Assembly (NCBI GenBank): GCA_030248225.1 | Contig: JASANE010027756.1 | Coordinates: forward strand, 1 to 64,000 | Direction of reading: 5' to 3' | Length of the DNA stretch: 64,000 nucleotides | Source of the DNA: Trileptium ribeirensis | Taxonomy: Eukaryota; Nematoda; Enoplea; Enoplida; Thoracostomopsidae | In this document: piece after piece, positions 1 to 10,929 of the stretch | Layout: the number at the start of each line of letters is the position of its first letter | How positions within the stretch are numbered: the first letter of the stretch is position 1 | Notes under the pieces: model-generated | Databases searched by the model: none | What the model saw: the letters and a program-made list of their open reading frames with translations, nothing else | Told to the model about the DNA's origin: nothing | Position numbers and translations under genes: made by a program

Positions 1-369
1 TCGGTCCTTGGCTGGTCCAGAGCAGCGATTTCTCGTGGATTTTTCAACAGGACAGCTTTAAAAGAAAATTGTCAGTCAGTGTGTGGTATTATCTACAGGT
101 TTCGATATTAGAACAAAGAAACTAAAGTAACCATAGGAATGTAGGCCGACTACGTTTACTTGCATCAAATAACCTTTAGTTTTACACCGAACGTTAAGCT
201 AAAAAACAGAATTGGTGTACAAAGGTTTAGTTTTTTAGTTTTGCTCGGCATTGATAAACCAGTCCATTATGTCGTCGGTAACTGTCAAGGTTTTTTCTAT
301 ATGCCTACGGACGTATCATTCTTTGACTACTGGCGTTTTCCATGTACCGTGGCGCTGGATAAATAACTT
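1..369. other. No recognisable feature
   Basis: I see no domain, RNA gene or repeat that I can support here. The one open frame (160-366, +) is short, uses a weak start and has no recognisable motif. Confidence 0.4.
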
Positions 370-1150
370 TCTTCCCATCGCTAGCGCATTCAGTAGCTGC
401 CAACGTCCACCGGCCCGGAAAATTTGAAACGCTAAATTGACCTGAAAATACCAGCAGATTGGGTAAACTTCCTAAAAAATTTCGGCCTTTGTCATAGCAA
501 CACCGCCTAAAGGTATCAGTTAGAGCAAAGAAACGCTGGCTGATTAGCTAAGGTGCCGGAAAGCACATTGCGTATCTGAAGTTTTGTTAAATATAGTCAA
601 GGGGCAACAATTAGTGGTCGACGCTCAAATATATATCGTGTTGCCGAGAACTGGTCAGTTTTAGAAGGTTGATAAAAATAGAAAAATGATCCATCGTCTA
701 AATCACATCTCCAAAATTAAGCGACAAGGCTTCGGAATACTTTAGATAACCATAAAATAATAAACAAAACAAAACGGCCGCTTGCAGATATTCAAAAACA
801 TTAACCATCAAAAACTGACACAATAATCTACGAAACAAGTGTCTGTTGATAGGGATGTAGTGTCTATCAGGTTTTACCTGTGGCGGTCTGCCGACTTGCC
901 AACTGGTTAGCCAGTTTAAATAAAACATGCGACCTAGGAAAATGTACTCTACTGGATTCTTGTATTGAAGCTATCGCTGACCAATAAATAGCTACAGCGG
1001 AGTTAGACCTACCGCTTTTGGTTAAATATGGCAAATACAGTCAATCATCTGATCTCGATACAGGAAACCAAGGCATTTTCTTTGCAACACTCTAATCGTG
1101 AAAAAATGTTGCACTTCGTTTGTAAGCACGAGAGGTTGCCAAGGACTCGC
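370..1150 (-). pseudogene. Decayed tyrosine recombinase (Crypton/DIRS/XerD-like)
   Basis: Reading the minus strand from about 1,150 down, one or two shifted frames give the pattern of a eukaryotic mobile-element tyrosine recombinase. The N-terminal SAM-like part includes TSRAYKRSATFFHD, then LYLPYLTKSGRSNSAVAIY and a SAIASIQ helix. The catalytic part has LFCLLFYGYLKYSEALSLN (residues 53-71 of the 698-928 frame), then a SKTDQF-like strand turn, and FRAGG near 400. In active enzymes the first catalytic Arg sits in an LR.SE motif; here it is Lys (YLKYSEA). At least five stops interrupt the reading and no catalytic Tyr is visible, so the gene is dead. This domain type mobilises Cryptons and DIRS/Ngaro elements through a covalent Tyr-DNA intermediate. 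I cannot tell which group this belongs to, and I see no terminal repeats around it. Confidence 0.6.
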
Positions 1151-3449
1151 CGCTGATAACGGAAATCCTGTGAAGTGGAAACAACACTGTTCTTCTGAGT
1201 GAACGTACCAGTGGGTTACACCAAGCGTGTGGCGACCAGGTTCGGAACTTCTGAAAATAAACAGCATATTACAACATTATCATGACACACGGGAATAGCA
1301 TGTCGGGATCGAAACCAAAACGAGCGAAACGTAGCTACCCAGTGCCGGGTAGTAATAGTTTCAAAACTTGACAGTATGATTCAAAACAACTGCTTTGTAT
1401 AATCTCGCAAAAATTACATGTTTATTGACTATAATAAAATGCCTGTGCTTGACAAACATTTTAACAGATCTTTTTGTAATTATAGCCATCATTCTGTGAA
1501 ATTGTTATCAGATTATGTTGGATTCTAAAAGGTAAGTCGTGTCAGAGAAGTGATTTATTATTAATGGGTAATGTTGTGTGTACAGCCAGTGTGCATTCTA
1601 TAAATGCAACCTAAAATATTAAATGCACAATTAGTAGGTTTCAATCAGTTTGGCCCTGTATAAATAGAGTTCGATCCGGCTTCCGCACGCAGTGTATACT
1701 GAGTGTTCACTTCGCATCTGACCCGATACAGCATGCACAATTTTAGCGCATCCGAATAGGATAATGCAATGTGAAAACTACATATAGATACACACGTATC
1801 CGGTTGGCGCAGAATTTGGTCGTATCGGATAGGATGCAATATCAACCAATATCGAACCAGTTGATATATGGACACGGCCATAGTCTCTGGGGCTATCGAC
1901 CAGTCGCCCATCAAAAACGGCGATGTGAGACAAGTGTCACAGTACTTTAGGCGATTCCATGTTGCTAAATTTTTCCAGTAAATTAAACCTTAATAACAGA
2001 AAACCCGTGAAAATGTTGGAGTTACACTATCGGCACTCGACCATTCCTGTAAGGTTTTGTATATATAGGGTTATCTTTGATTTGTGAACTTTTCAAGGTT
2101 TCTGCCCGCAGTAGAACGTTAATTTATATCTGATATGACTTAATCCTAAATATTTCACAACCGCTATGTGTATATAAACAATAGAATGAGATTGGTTTTT
2201 AATGTTTGGTTTTGAAGTATCTGAATTGATAGTGATTATATATGTTTTTCATTCCACAAATTTGGATTTAATGCGTGAATTATTCGGAAATTTTGTTTCA
2301 TGAGATGTTTTAGTAAAGTGTTTTCGTTTGAAAACAACTGTTCTACCGTTAAGATTGAATTTGAATGTGTGCTTTTTAAGTCATTTGCTTTTGTAATAAA
2401 TGAAACTTTTTTAAACTTGGTATCAATGTATTAAATTTATGTATCTTAAATGAGAAAGAGTCATTTACGTCTAACTCCGAAAACAGTCATACTTGCACAT
2501 TTTTAAGAGTACCAATATCTTAAATGAATATCTTTTAAAACAATAAAGTTGCTAAAATCGTTGAGCATTAGTACATATTGCCAACTTTAAATCAATCACA
2601 TAAAGTAATAGTCCTAAAAATTACACAACATTTACAATTATTTTGTGTTTCCGCGTTCTCATCTGGGTCCGAGGACCAACGTTTACATTCATTTTTGCAG
2701 TCTACAATACGTTATTAATTAATGCAGTGCGACATTAGTCATTTCTGATTATGGTTTTCCTGATTGGTTACAATTGGGACGGTTTGTGTTGTCTTCAAAG
2801 GAAAAAGATATTTGGAAAAAGCTTCGAAGAGGCGCCCTGAAAGCAGAATGCAAGAAAACACATAAATATTTAACGCTTGTGCTGTATTAGTGTAGTTAGG
2901 TTGAGGAAAGTGCGAATATAGAATATTTTATTTACCTGTAGCTAGGATTTGTCATTTTCATCGTGAATTTTAAGACCCGAGACGTCTTTATTTGGCTAGA
3001 TATTCTGTTTCACTTTGAGCAATATGATATTTTATTTACAGTTGTAATGCAATACATTTATTGCAGTACAATAAATTTCTAAAATGGTTGTCTCTGACTG
3101 AGCTAATGGTTGGGCCATACATAAACACCTGGTGCCACAATGGTTTTCCTATTATAGGTCTCTGGAACATGGATTCGATAAGATATCGATTTCCAAATTT
3201 GTGGACAAATTTATATTTATCTGCAAGTTGACTTTTGTTTGCTCTTTTGATTACAGATTATGCCCGACAGTTTGGTATGTTTTTGAGTTTGTTTTTAGCG
3301 AAAATTTCTTAATATTGACCTTGTTCTACATCAATCATTCCATAGGTGTCAACTGTATCTCAAATCAGTAAATGCCAATTTAATGATTCAGTATTTTGTT
3401 CAGATAATCAGAAACGGTTATATGAAAAAAGTAGCACTCGTTCCGTTTT
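1151..3449. other. AT-rich intergenic stretch, nothing recognised
   Basis: Open frames here (for example 1645-1914 on minus and 3132-3371 on plus) are short and low in information, with no domain I recognise. No tandem or inverted repeat stands out by eye. Confidence 0.4.
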
Positions 3450-4215
3450 ACAATAAAATACAAATTTTATTCAGTTCTTACTTTATTTCTTTATTCAATT
3501 CAGTACTTTACGTTTACTGCAGTGCTCTTCTTCTGAAAGGAGTTCGAAAGACTAAAGAATGGATAATCATTAAAAGTCGTCCGCACGGAATACTCACTAG
3601 CGTTCGCAGAAAACTGCCATATATATATTTTTACGGCAAGATAAATTTTTAAAGAAGGAAACGAATAATATTACGCAAAATAGAAAAGGGGTTGAGGTGG
3701 GGTAGTACGTCCTCTAGCATATGGTACCTATTTCTATCGTATATCAAGTGCTTGAGGACAACTTGATTGAGCAAAGCTTTAAACGTTTTCAAGTTAAAAG
3801 CTGTAACGAAATTTTTGTTTGTCAACGTGTATAGTGTTTACATTATAAACGAGGAATGTGTGGTTAAAAACATTTGTTTTGGATTTAGCCTTGTATATTT
3901 CCAGTGTATCGCCGTTTCTAGCTCTATCAATACAGTACAATGGTTTCTCTGTGGATTTCTATTCGTTATTGAAAAATTTGAAGACCGTAACGAAATCGAG
4001 GTGTCATTTTCTTAGTTCTAGTGGATCTAGTTTCACAAACTACAACCTATCATTGTACGGTGCATAGTGGAGAACGTTGCGAGCGAATATATATGCGTTT
4101 TGTAAAGTAGCGTTGGACTCGCTTAACAGCTTCTATAAATCCAGCACATACTGGGGACCATAAAGAACAATCATATTCCAGGATTAGTCAAATATAGGTT
4201 ATATAAGTTAATAAT
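3450..4215 (-). mobile_element. CR1-like LINE, antisense 3' fragment
   Basis: The reverse complement aligns along its length with the 3' end of the plus-strand LINE at 20.04-22.38 kb. The shared sequence covers the C-terminal segment after the reverse transcriptase (the 'ILEYASSVWSPV' / 'VQRYFTRRIF' block, 4,070-4,210), the end of ORF2 near 3,770 and the 3' UTR. A short T-rich tail built on an ATTTGT unit is at about 3,450-3,475. Frames are broken by stops. It is a 5'-truncated, dead copy, the usual product of incomplete target-primed reverse transcription. Plus-strand open frames at 3,767-4,067 are antisense shadows of it. Confidence 0.75.
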
Positions 4216-4289
4216 AGCCTTTCAATATTGCAACAGAAAAAGCAACGAAATAGCATATTGATAATACGGTAGGCTTTGTTTGTTATGTT

Positions 4290-4760
4290 GTTGCAGCGTG
4301 TTGCAAGGGTGGATCCTGGGGCTGCATGGCTCGTCAGCTGAAGTGGGTGGTAGGTTTCGGCGGGTGTAGACCCGGGACAACATGCTCATAAGGGAGGAGA
4401 AGGGGAATACCTGAGGAGTGGACCACCTCGGATGATCGTCGCCTTTCTTTGAGGAGGTAGCCTAACCCTTCCAACTCCCCCATGCGTGGAAAATTTTGCC
4501 AAAAACTACAAAAATTGAAGGGAAATAAGCAAAAATTAGGCGAAATTAACAAAAGATACAGAAAAATTGATAAAAATCTGGGAAAAATTGGCAAAATGAC
4601 GAAAAACTTGAGTCCTAAAAATTTCAAAATCTCATCGCCCACTCCCCTAGGCCCTTCCATACCCCCGTCAACCTGTTGACTACACTGTAGAAAACCTCCC
4701 AAAGGACTCGGTGCCCCCTGATACTTCGGACGTTGAGCATGTATGGCCACGGGAGCAAGC
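4290..4760 (-). repeat. T-rich minisatellite block with GC-rich flanks
   Basis: A roughly 150-bp core (4,490-4,640), read on the minus strand, repeats a loose unit of the form CAATTTTT-N-TTTT, as in CCAATTTTTCCC and TCAATTTTTC. It is flanked by GC-rich sequence containing GGTGGATCCTGG-type words. Similar T-rich cores with GC-rich flanks occur at 7,650-7,720, 28,860-28,985, 32,320-32,410, 56,945-57,060 and 61,450-61,540. The open frames across it (4,334-4,750 minus; 4,482-4,679 plus) are low-complexity by-products, not genes. Confidence 0.45.
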
Positions 4761-4854
4761 CAAAATCTTTCTCCAGGTAGTTGTATTATGACGCATCACC
4801 CACTACGCCCTAAAATTTTTCTGTCTGACGGTTTAAAGGTTTGCGCACCTCATG

Positions 4855-5075
4855 ATGGCGGAGTAACGCCGGTTTCTGGAGAGGAGGTGCGGCGTCTCGT
4901 AGTGGGAGTCACGCATCGGGGGAGGGGTGCGGCGCACCTCGGGATGTGGGAGTGCGTCGCTTCGGGAGGCGCGGCGCTACTGGCGGGGGGTACGAGCTTC
5001 GGGGAGGGAGGAGGCTGTGGCCGCTTCGGGTTGGGGGCGGGATGTGGTGCATCGCGTCGGTGGAATGAAATCCTG
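4855..5075 (-). repeat. GC-rich degenerate minisatellite (inverted relative of the 6.5-7.66 kb blocks)
   Basis: The plus strand is rich in GGGTGCGGCGC and CTTCGGGAGG words. Its reverse complement gives the GAGGCGCCGCAC-CCCC words that dominate the blocks at 6.53-7.66 kb. Units are about 20-30 bp and strongly diverged. The open frame 4,743-5,105 is a composition artefact of the GC-rich block. Confidence 0.55.
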
Positions 5076-5257
5076 GTTCGTGCACTGGTGCGTTGTGAGT
5101 TGTAAATCCTTAGTGATCATAACACCCAAGTCCATTCAGCACTCGGTACCTAATAAGGTATCTCCAGACAACGTACATGTGAGACAGGAATTTTTCTTCA
5201 CGATATGTAGGATTTAACACTATGGAGTAAAAATTCTAAATTTCCATTTGTTAAAAA

Positions 5258-6033
5258 GGTAACAATGCTACGATGTGACATGCAAATTGCATATGTTTAT
5301 TTATGTAAAATGTTGGAACAAAGTTTGATCAATTTAATTTTATATTCATTACGTGCTCCAAGATATGTTTTAATACAAATGCTACTGCTTTACAAGGTGC
5401 TTTCAAAAATCTAACCGTTGCAATGGCCGCAAAAGTAGATGACGACTGCCAAAATGTTAGAAGCATTTAGGACCATGTTTCGTGTAGTAGCATAATCAAA
5501 TACATATATCATAAATAACGGTGGTTATGCATTATCTGTGACTTCAAGGGTTAAAAATATTTTAAACATGACAAACTTTAATATTACATTTAGCCTAGGC
5601 ATGGTCATTATATATGCCTGATGAACATGTTGCATAATGAAATCTGAAAAAACTAATCTATGATTTTTAAGACATTTTGTATACAGTGGTTAAAAATAGT
5701 GTAGACAAATTTATTTTTCTGCTTAAAATTTTTATTTTAAGAATTATTATTTTATTATATAAATTCTGTATTTAAAGAAACAGTTTGCCATAGTCATTTA
5801 GCTTACACTTCCGTGTGCTTATGTATGCATATACGGCAAAATCACCGTAGTCATATCTTTTGTGGCTACTGTAGCGGTTAAATTTTTGAAAGCACCTTGT
5901 GCAGCAGCAGCATTTGCATTAAAACATATCGTTTAGCACGTAATGAATATAAAATTAATTTGTTCAAATCTTGTTCCAAGATTTTACATGAATAAACATA
6001 TGCATTTTACATGTTACATCGTAGCATTGTTAC
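5258..6033. mobile_element. Foldback (MITE-like) element with ~175-190 bp inverted arms
   Basis: The left arm (5,258-5,445) starts GGTAACAATGCTACGATGT. The right arm (about 5,865-6,033) is its diverged reverse complement and ends CATCGTAGCATTGTTACC. The arms share long words such as TTAATTTTATATTCATTACG and AAGGTGCTTTCAAAAAT. The roughly 420-bp spacer is AT-rich and has no coding frame. Clean terminal GGTAAC/GTTACC ends fit a non-autonomous DNA transposon. I see no convincing target-site duplication, so the superfamily is open. Confidence 0.75.
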
Positions 6034-6334
6034 CATGTATATATAACTCCTTTTACATGGTCACGAGATGAACTTCAGAGTCAGGGTTAAATAAGTGTAA
6101 AAAATAACTATGAAGCTTCAACACAAATAAGAATTATGGCTCTGAGCTCGGCTCAGCTTTAGAAAGATTGGTGTCTAGTGTATCAAGAAAATCAGGGATC
6201 GGCTCTTAAAAGCTCTCTTCTAAAATAACAAACATTTATTATAAAACAAGTGATATTATAGCACAGTAGTCTGCAAAGCCAAGACCAGCAGAGAATACAT
6301 GGGTTGGCTCTTTACTAGGTAGGTCGTTTGCATA

Positions 6335-7660
6335 TGTTTTTTCTAAATATTAGAAAGTCGTAAAGTTTTACAGTTGGGAGCCTGAGAGCTAATTCTAGCT
6401 TGCTATCGAAAGAGTCGAACCGAGAAGACGTGCCTTTCGCGAAGAACCGTGTTGATCAAGAACTTGAAAACGTGGCTCCTTGCGATGTATAATATACAGT
6501 AAACTTCTAGGCAGCGTGAGGCCGCCCTCCAATGTGCCACTGTCGAAATGCGCCCCCGAGGTCGCCCACCTAGAAGCCACGCAACCCACTCACCCACGCC
6601 TTAGACGCCGCACTCCACCCCCCGGCGGCCCCGCAATCCACTCCCCGCAAGGTCCCACGATCCCCATCCCCTTCGAAGCGCCGCAACCCTAGAAGATGCC
6701 ATCCACCCTAGATGCCCCCGTGGTCTCGCCCCCACCTTCGAAGCGCCGCACCCCCTTAAGGCGACGCATCCCTCCGAGACGCCGCAGCCGCAGCCCCGGT
6801 GACACGCCCCGAGGCGCCACACCCACTCCCCCTCAAGGAAACTCAGCCCCCTGCGACGCTGCAGCACATCAACTGATGTGCCGCAGCCCCGCCAGGATAA
6901 ATATTTTGGAGTCGGACACTTTTATTGTTGGTAGCCTGAGAGTTAATTCTACCTTTTATTATCTGAAAAGCCGTTGACGAAGAGCCAAGTTAAGCAAGAA
7001 CTTGAAAAACGTGTCTCTATGGCACCTGTAATAAATATCTAATAATCTTCTAGGCAGTGGTGTACCCTGGATTTCACGGTAGAGATCCCGAGTTGTCGGC
7101 GCCGCGCTCCACTTCCCTGACGCGCCGCGCCCCATTAGAGGCGTCGTACCCCCACGGTGCCCCCTCTAGGCTCCGCACCGCACTCCCCGAGGCGCCGCAC
7201 CCCACCCCCACCCCGAAAAATGTAGCTCTCTACCACTTATACTAAATAACCAATAAACTTGTAGGCAACAGTGGACCCTGGATTTCACGATGCAGGGATC
7301 CCGAGGTGTCCGCGCCGCGCTCCACTCCACAGACGTGTCCCATTAGAAGCGTAGCACCCCCAAGATGCTACCACCCTAGGCGCCGCACTCGTTCCCCTGA
7401 GGTTCCGCGCTCCCCCTCGAGGCGCCACAACCCCGAAGATGCTACCCGCCGAGGTTCCGCCCCACTGGCGAAGCACCGCATCCCCTCAAGGTACCAAATT
7501 CCTCGGAGCGCCGCAACACATGTGGGGGTGCCGCACCCCCTCCCCTCGAGGCTGTGCACCTCCCCTACGAGACGGCGCACATCCCTCCCGAGGTGCCGCA
7601 CACCCCGAGGCGCTGCATCCCGCAGACGCTCAGCAGCCCCCCTCCCCGAATTACAAATTT
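6335..7660 (+). repeat. Composite repeat: AT-rich leaders alternating with GC-rich minisatellites
   Basis: Three units each pair an AT-rich leader with a C/G-rich block. The leaders at 6,335-6,525 and 6,895-7,060 share GCCTGAGAG-TTAATTCTA, CAAGAACTTGAAAA-CGTG and CTTCTAGGCAG. The third (7,203-7,280) keeps only AATAAACTTGTAGGCA. The blocks (6,530-6,895; 7,080-7,220; 7,290-7,655) are degenerate tandem units around GAGGCGCCGCAC-CCCC. The second and third units share CCCTGGATTTCACG just after the leader. All frames through the blocks are Pro/Arg-rich low-complexity shadows, so I do not call genes. Confidence 0.65.
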
Positions 7661-8300
7661 AATTTTGCGTAATTTTACAAAACAAATTGAGGCAAAATCT
7701 GGGTGAAATCGACAAATCTACCTTTTTATTTATTTTGTGGGAGGATGGTCGCAAATTGAAGGATGTTCCCCTCCTGCTTCATGACCTGGGATACCTTTCC
7801 CTCTGCCATGAACCATTCGTACACGTATTCGAACAACGATTGTAAAATGATTTCCGTCACCGTCGGAAACATCTCCAGGTTTTTTAATCGTAAAATAGTA
7901 TATCGAACGTAGTCAGTCATAAATATGGGCTTTAGCGAAATAAACAAACAACTATGGAGTATGCCTGCTCACATGGTCGAGTGGTCTGTAAGTTACGTTT
8001 TATGACACCAACACACTTTCCCAGTGATATCTAGCCGCGGCATTTTATTGCAATGTGTCACGTTTTTTCTTATATAAGGACTGGGCAGTATTAAAACTAT
8101 TTTTTCTCCATCAGAACCTCAGCTTTGATCTGATCTGCAGTTTTTATAAAAAACCTAGAAGCGTCAACCTGCTACACTTGCACCATTTCGAGCGATCTCA
8201 GCATGAAAATAACTGCTAGAATTTTGTTCAGCATCCCGAAATTACCCTATCTACCAAATTTTAGCTATTTCTTAGGGGTGCTAGATAGCGTATCTTCACT
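7661..8300. other. AT-rich stretch, T-rich core then nothing recognised
   Basis: The first 60 bp (AATTTTGCGTAATTTTAC and similar) look like the T-rich minisatellite family seen at 4.5, 28.9 and 32.3 kb. After that I see no feature; the minus frame 7,726-7,947 has no recognisable motif. Confidence 0.35.
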
Positions 8301-8435
8301 AGACAAAATTACCCGCAGGTAGGACAGAATTACTCATAGGTAAAAATGATTACAAGCAGGTACGACAAAATTGCCCGCAGGTAGGGAAAAATTGCTCGCA
8401 GAAGTTAATTTTGTTACTCGCAGGGAAAAAAGTTA
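8301..8435 (+). repeat. ~21-bp degenerate minisatellite
   Basis: About six diverged units of the form GACAAAATTACCCGCAGGTA run head to tail: ACCCGCAGGTAGG, ACTCATAGGTAAA, AAGCAGGTAC, GCCCGCAGGTAGG, GCTCGCAGAAG and ACTCGCAGGG. The open frame starting at 8,371 arises from it and is not a gene. Confidence 0.6.
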
Positions 8436-9097
8436 CCGCCCAGATGTTCAAAATATAAAGGTGCATATCAAGTCGTTTTGCTCATATGAGGAGTTCGGTG
8501 ATCGATTGATGCATTCTATTCGTGTCTTGCTTGAACATAAAACATGTTTCTACTCTGCTAAATTTTGCGTTGCGGTTTAACACTTGGCTAGAGTTCAACT
8601 GTTTTGATAGAAAAATGACAAGTCTCCTCGGCATCAACTGTCGTTTCTACATACCACACGTTTAATACAATATTCCATCTGGTATAACTTTGTGTAACCA
8701 TGTCTCGGCCACACAGATTATTCAGAAAGTTTCTGAATTAAGTATAATAGTAAATTTTCCTGCTTCGTTCATTTGTTGCAAAGGTTTTTTTGCGTTGAAA
8801 TATTTACATTTGAGATAGATTTGAGTTGGTACGTTTGATACTACAAAGTTTACCTGAGCCGATAGTGGTCCATCAGCTTCCAGTGAAGTATGCCAGCCTG
8901 GAACGATGGCCTGCTATATTTCGCAAACAATTTTTGAATTGCGACTGCCGTTTCCTTTACTGCATAAAACGCGTTATATTTTGTATGTTATCCCGTTGTT
9001 CTAAGTTCAGTTCATACTCGTTCTACAGTGCTGCCTGTTGCTTCAGCTCGGTATCGGACACAGATCGATGCATAATATTTTGGGTCTTTTAGGTTAT
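8436..9097. other. Nothing recognised
   Basis: AT-rich sequence. The 8,826-9,092 frame has no domain I can name. Confidence 0.35.
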
Positions 9098-9625
9098 ACC
9101 CCCAGCCTGAAAATGGTCAATTTTAAAGATACAGCGATAAATTTGGTACTGTTCGACTCAGTTGGACGGGCGCTTCACAATATATATATATTTTTTGGCT
9201 GGTTTTATGATAATTTTTTTCGATTTTGGCCTCAAAAATTTTGTTTCCCTGCGGTACCCATGGTACACAAAATTTTGAAAAAATTTTCGATACATGTACA
9301 TTATAAATCATTCGAACCGCATTGTCTAGATAAGGCGAATGATGCAAAAATTAGCTGAATCAGCTCATGAGTTAAAGACTTAGGCTAAGCCTAAGTGTAA
9401 GCCTAAGCTTAGTATAATGCTAAATCGTTAACCAGTGAACCCATGCAGCTGATTTTCGCTCCATTCGACTCAGCTCTCAGTGCGGTTCGAATGTTAAAAA
9501 ACTAAAAAATTTTCGACAAAACTTTTTTCAAAAATTTTGGAAATGAGCCCAAAAAATCGAAAAAAATTGTCATAAATCGCGCTGAAGTGCATATTTTCTG
9601 AACCATATTTACCATCAATCGAACA
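9098..9625. mobile_element. Foldback element, copy 1
   Basis: Left arm 9,145-9,400 and right arm 9,420-9,625 are diverged reverse complements. Shared landmarks are ATAATTTTTTTCGATTTT, CATTCGAACCGCA and a GTTCGACTCAG-like word. The centre is built on CTTAGGCTAAGCCTAAG. The outer left edge (CCCCCAGCCTGAAAATGG) matches the outer edges of copies 2 (13.39-14.12 kb) and 3 (30.75-31.40 kb); the matching right edge is missing here. There is no coding capacity; the overlapping open frames are shadows. Confidence 0.65.
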
Positions 9626-10017
9626 ACAAATCACGGACTCCGACTCTTGAACGTACGATTATCCTCCTCGACAGTTGATCGATTAATCCTACTGAACGCA
9701 CGAAAACTTAAGGAGTACGATGGATTGGAGAAAATATTTATCCGCAGGTCAATGACAGACAGGGAACTGAGAGAGCAAACTGCGCTCCGACGCAAAGTAT
9801 ACTAACTTAGTTCAGCTCAGCGAGAAAATATTCAGAAATCCACTCACTACGCAGTTGTCAAATAAAAACTAGTTGCCTTTAAAAACTGTACAAGAAACGA
9901 TGCGCGTCGACTGGTAGGTGGAACATATAATAGCATAAGCTACGATTATGTTACGGTTAACGGTAAAACTGCGGTCCAGGTAAACTTTTAATGGGGACAG
10001 TACCAAATCCACTAATT

Positions 10018-10840
10018 CCAAAGCTGACAAAATGTATATACTTTAATGCGCGAAGCCTTTGCAACAGGCTTTCAGATTTAGACGTTATGCTTACATCGAG
10101 ATCTCACTCAGTAATTGCAGTTTCTAAAACTTGGTTACATGATCGCATCCCAGAAGGCTTGCTTTCTTGTTCAGAGTACAGTGTCTTTAGAAAGGACAAA
10201 GATTTACGCGTAGGCAGAGTTACAATCTTTGTCTATAAGTATCTCAAGTGTGCTCCAGTGCTAAATTTCCCCGAGCAATTTCGTGTTGTAGAAGGTATAG
10301 CAGTGGACATATATCTATCTGTGAAAACTCAAGTCATGTGTATATAAAGCCCAGCCGACTGCACTTCCAACAACATGCTTTGCTGTACTCATTCATATCT
10401 CCTGCATGTAATGTTTCATGGATCGTCATTGTAGTGAGAGATTTTAACCTCCCCGACATTGATTGGTGTAGAAATATAGTACCTGTAGCACCCGAATTTG
10501 AATTATTTTATAATATGGTTCTCGAATCTAGTCTTACTCAGTTGGTAAATTTTCCTACGCGCGGAACAAAGACACTTGATCTACTTTGTACGAACACCCC
10601 ACGGCATGTCGCGCGCGTCGAATGTTCCGAGAATTCGTAAATTCAGATGATTTCTCTATTGGTTTCATGATTGCCACCGCCGCAAATCCAATCAAATTCC
10701 GCTCAAAGACAACTTTCGACTTTAAAAATGCGAACTTTAAAAGTCTCAACGACTTGCTTGTTTCAATTGATTGGGACTCGTTATTACACTCTGTCATAAA
10801 TGTAAATGGTAAATGTTTGATGCAAATGATGTAAATAATG
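10018..10840 (+). pseudogene. LINE ORF2 endonuclease domain (broken)
   Basis: In successive frames the AP-endonuclease landmarks appear in order: YFNARSLCNRLSDLDVML, SKTWLHD (normally ETWL, so the catalytic Glu is changed to Lys), YSVFRKD, then RDFNLPDIDW after a frameshift (usually GDFN), TKTLDLLCTN, and a damaged SDH region near 10,640. The motifs match the LINEs at 25.1 kb and 53.2 kb. At least two frameshifts and the changed active-site residues mean the enzyme is dead. Confidence 0.8.
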
Positions 10841-10929
10841 TTATACGCATGTGATCTATATGTACCCATATGAGTCATACCGTACTGGAAAAACAAAACT
10901 TGCCCGAATTATATAAAAAAACTCCGCCG

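Noticed and set aside
4334..4750. 138-codon minus frame and GC-rich frames at 4.7-5.2 kb
   Set aside because: They follow the period and composition of minisatellite blocks and have no recognisable domain.
6601..7662. Pro/Arg-rich frames through the GC-rich blocks
   Set aside because: All frames on both strands are open and low-complexity, which is a composition effect rather than coding.
9380..9420. Interstitial telomere track from TTAGGC words
   Set aside because: The words are few, degenerate and palindromic, lying at the centre of foldback elements; a real track would be a head-to-tail array.
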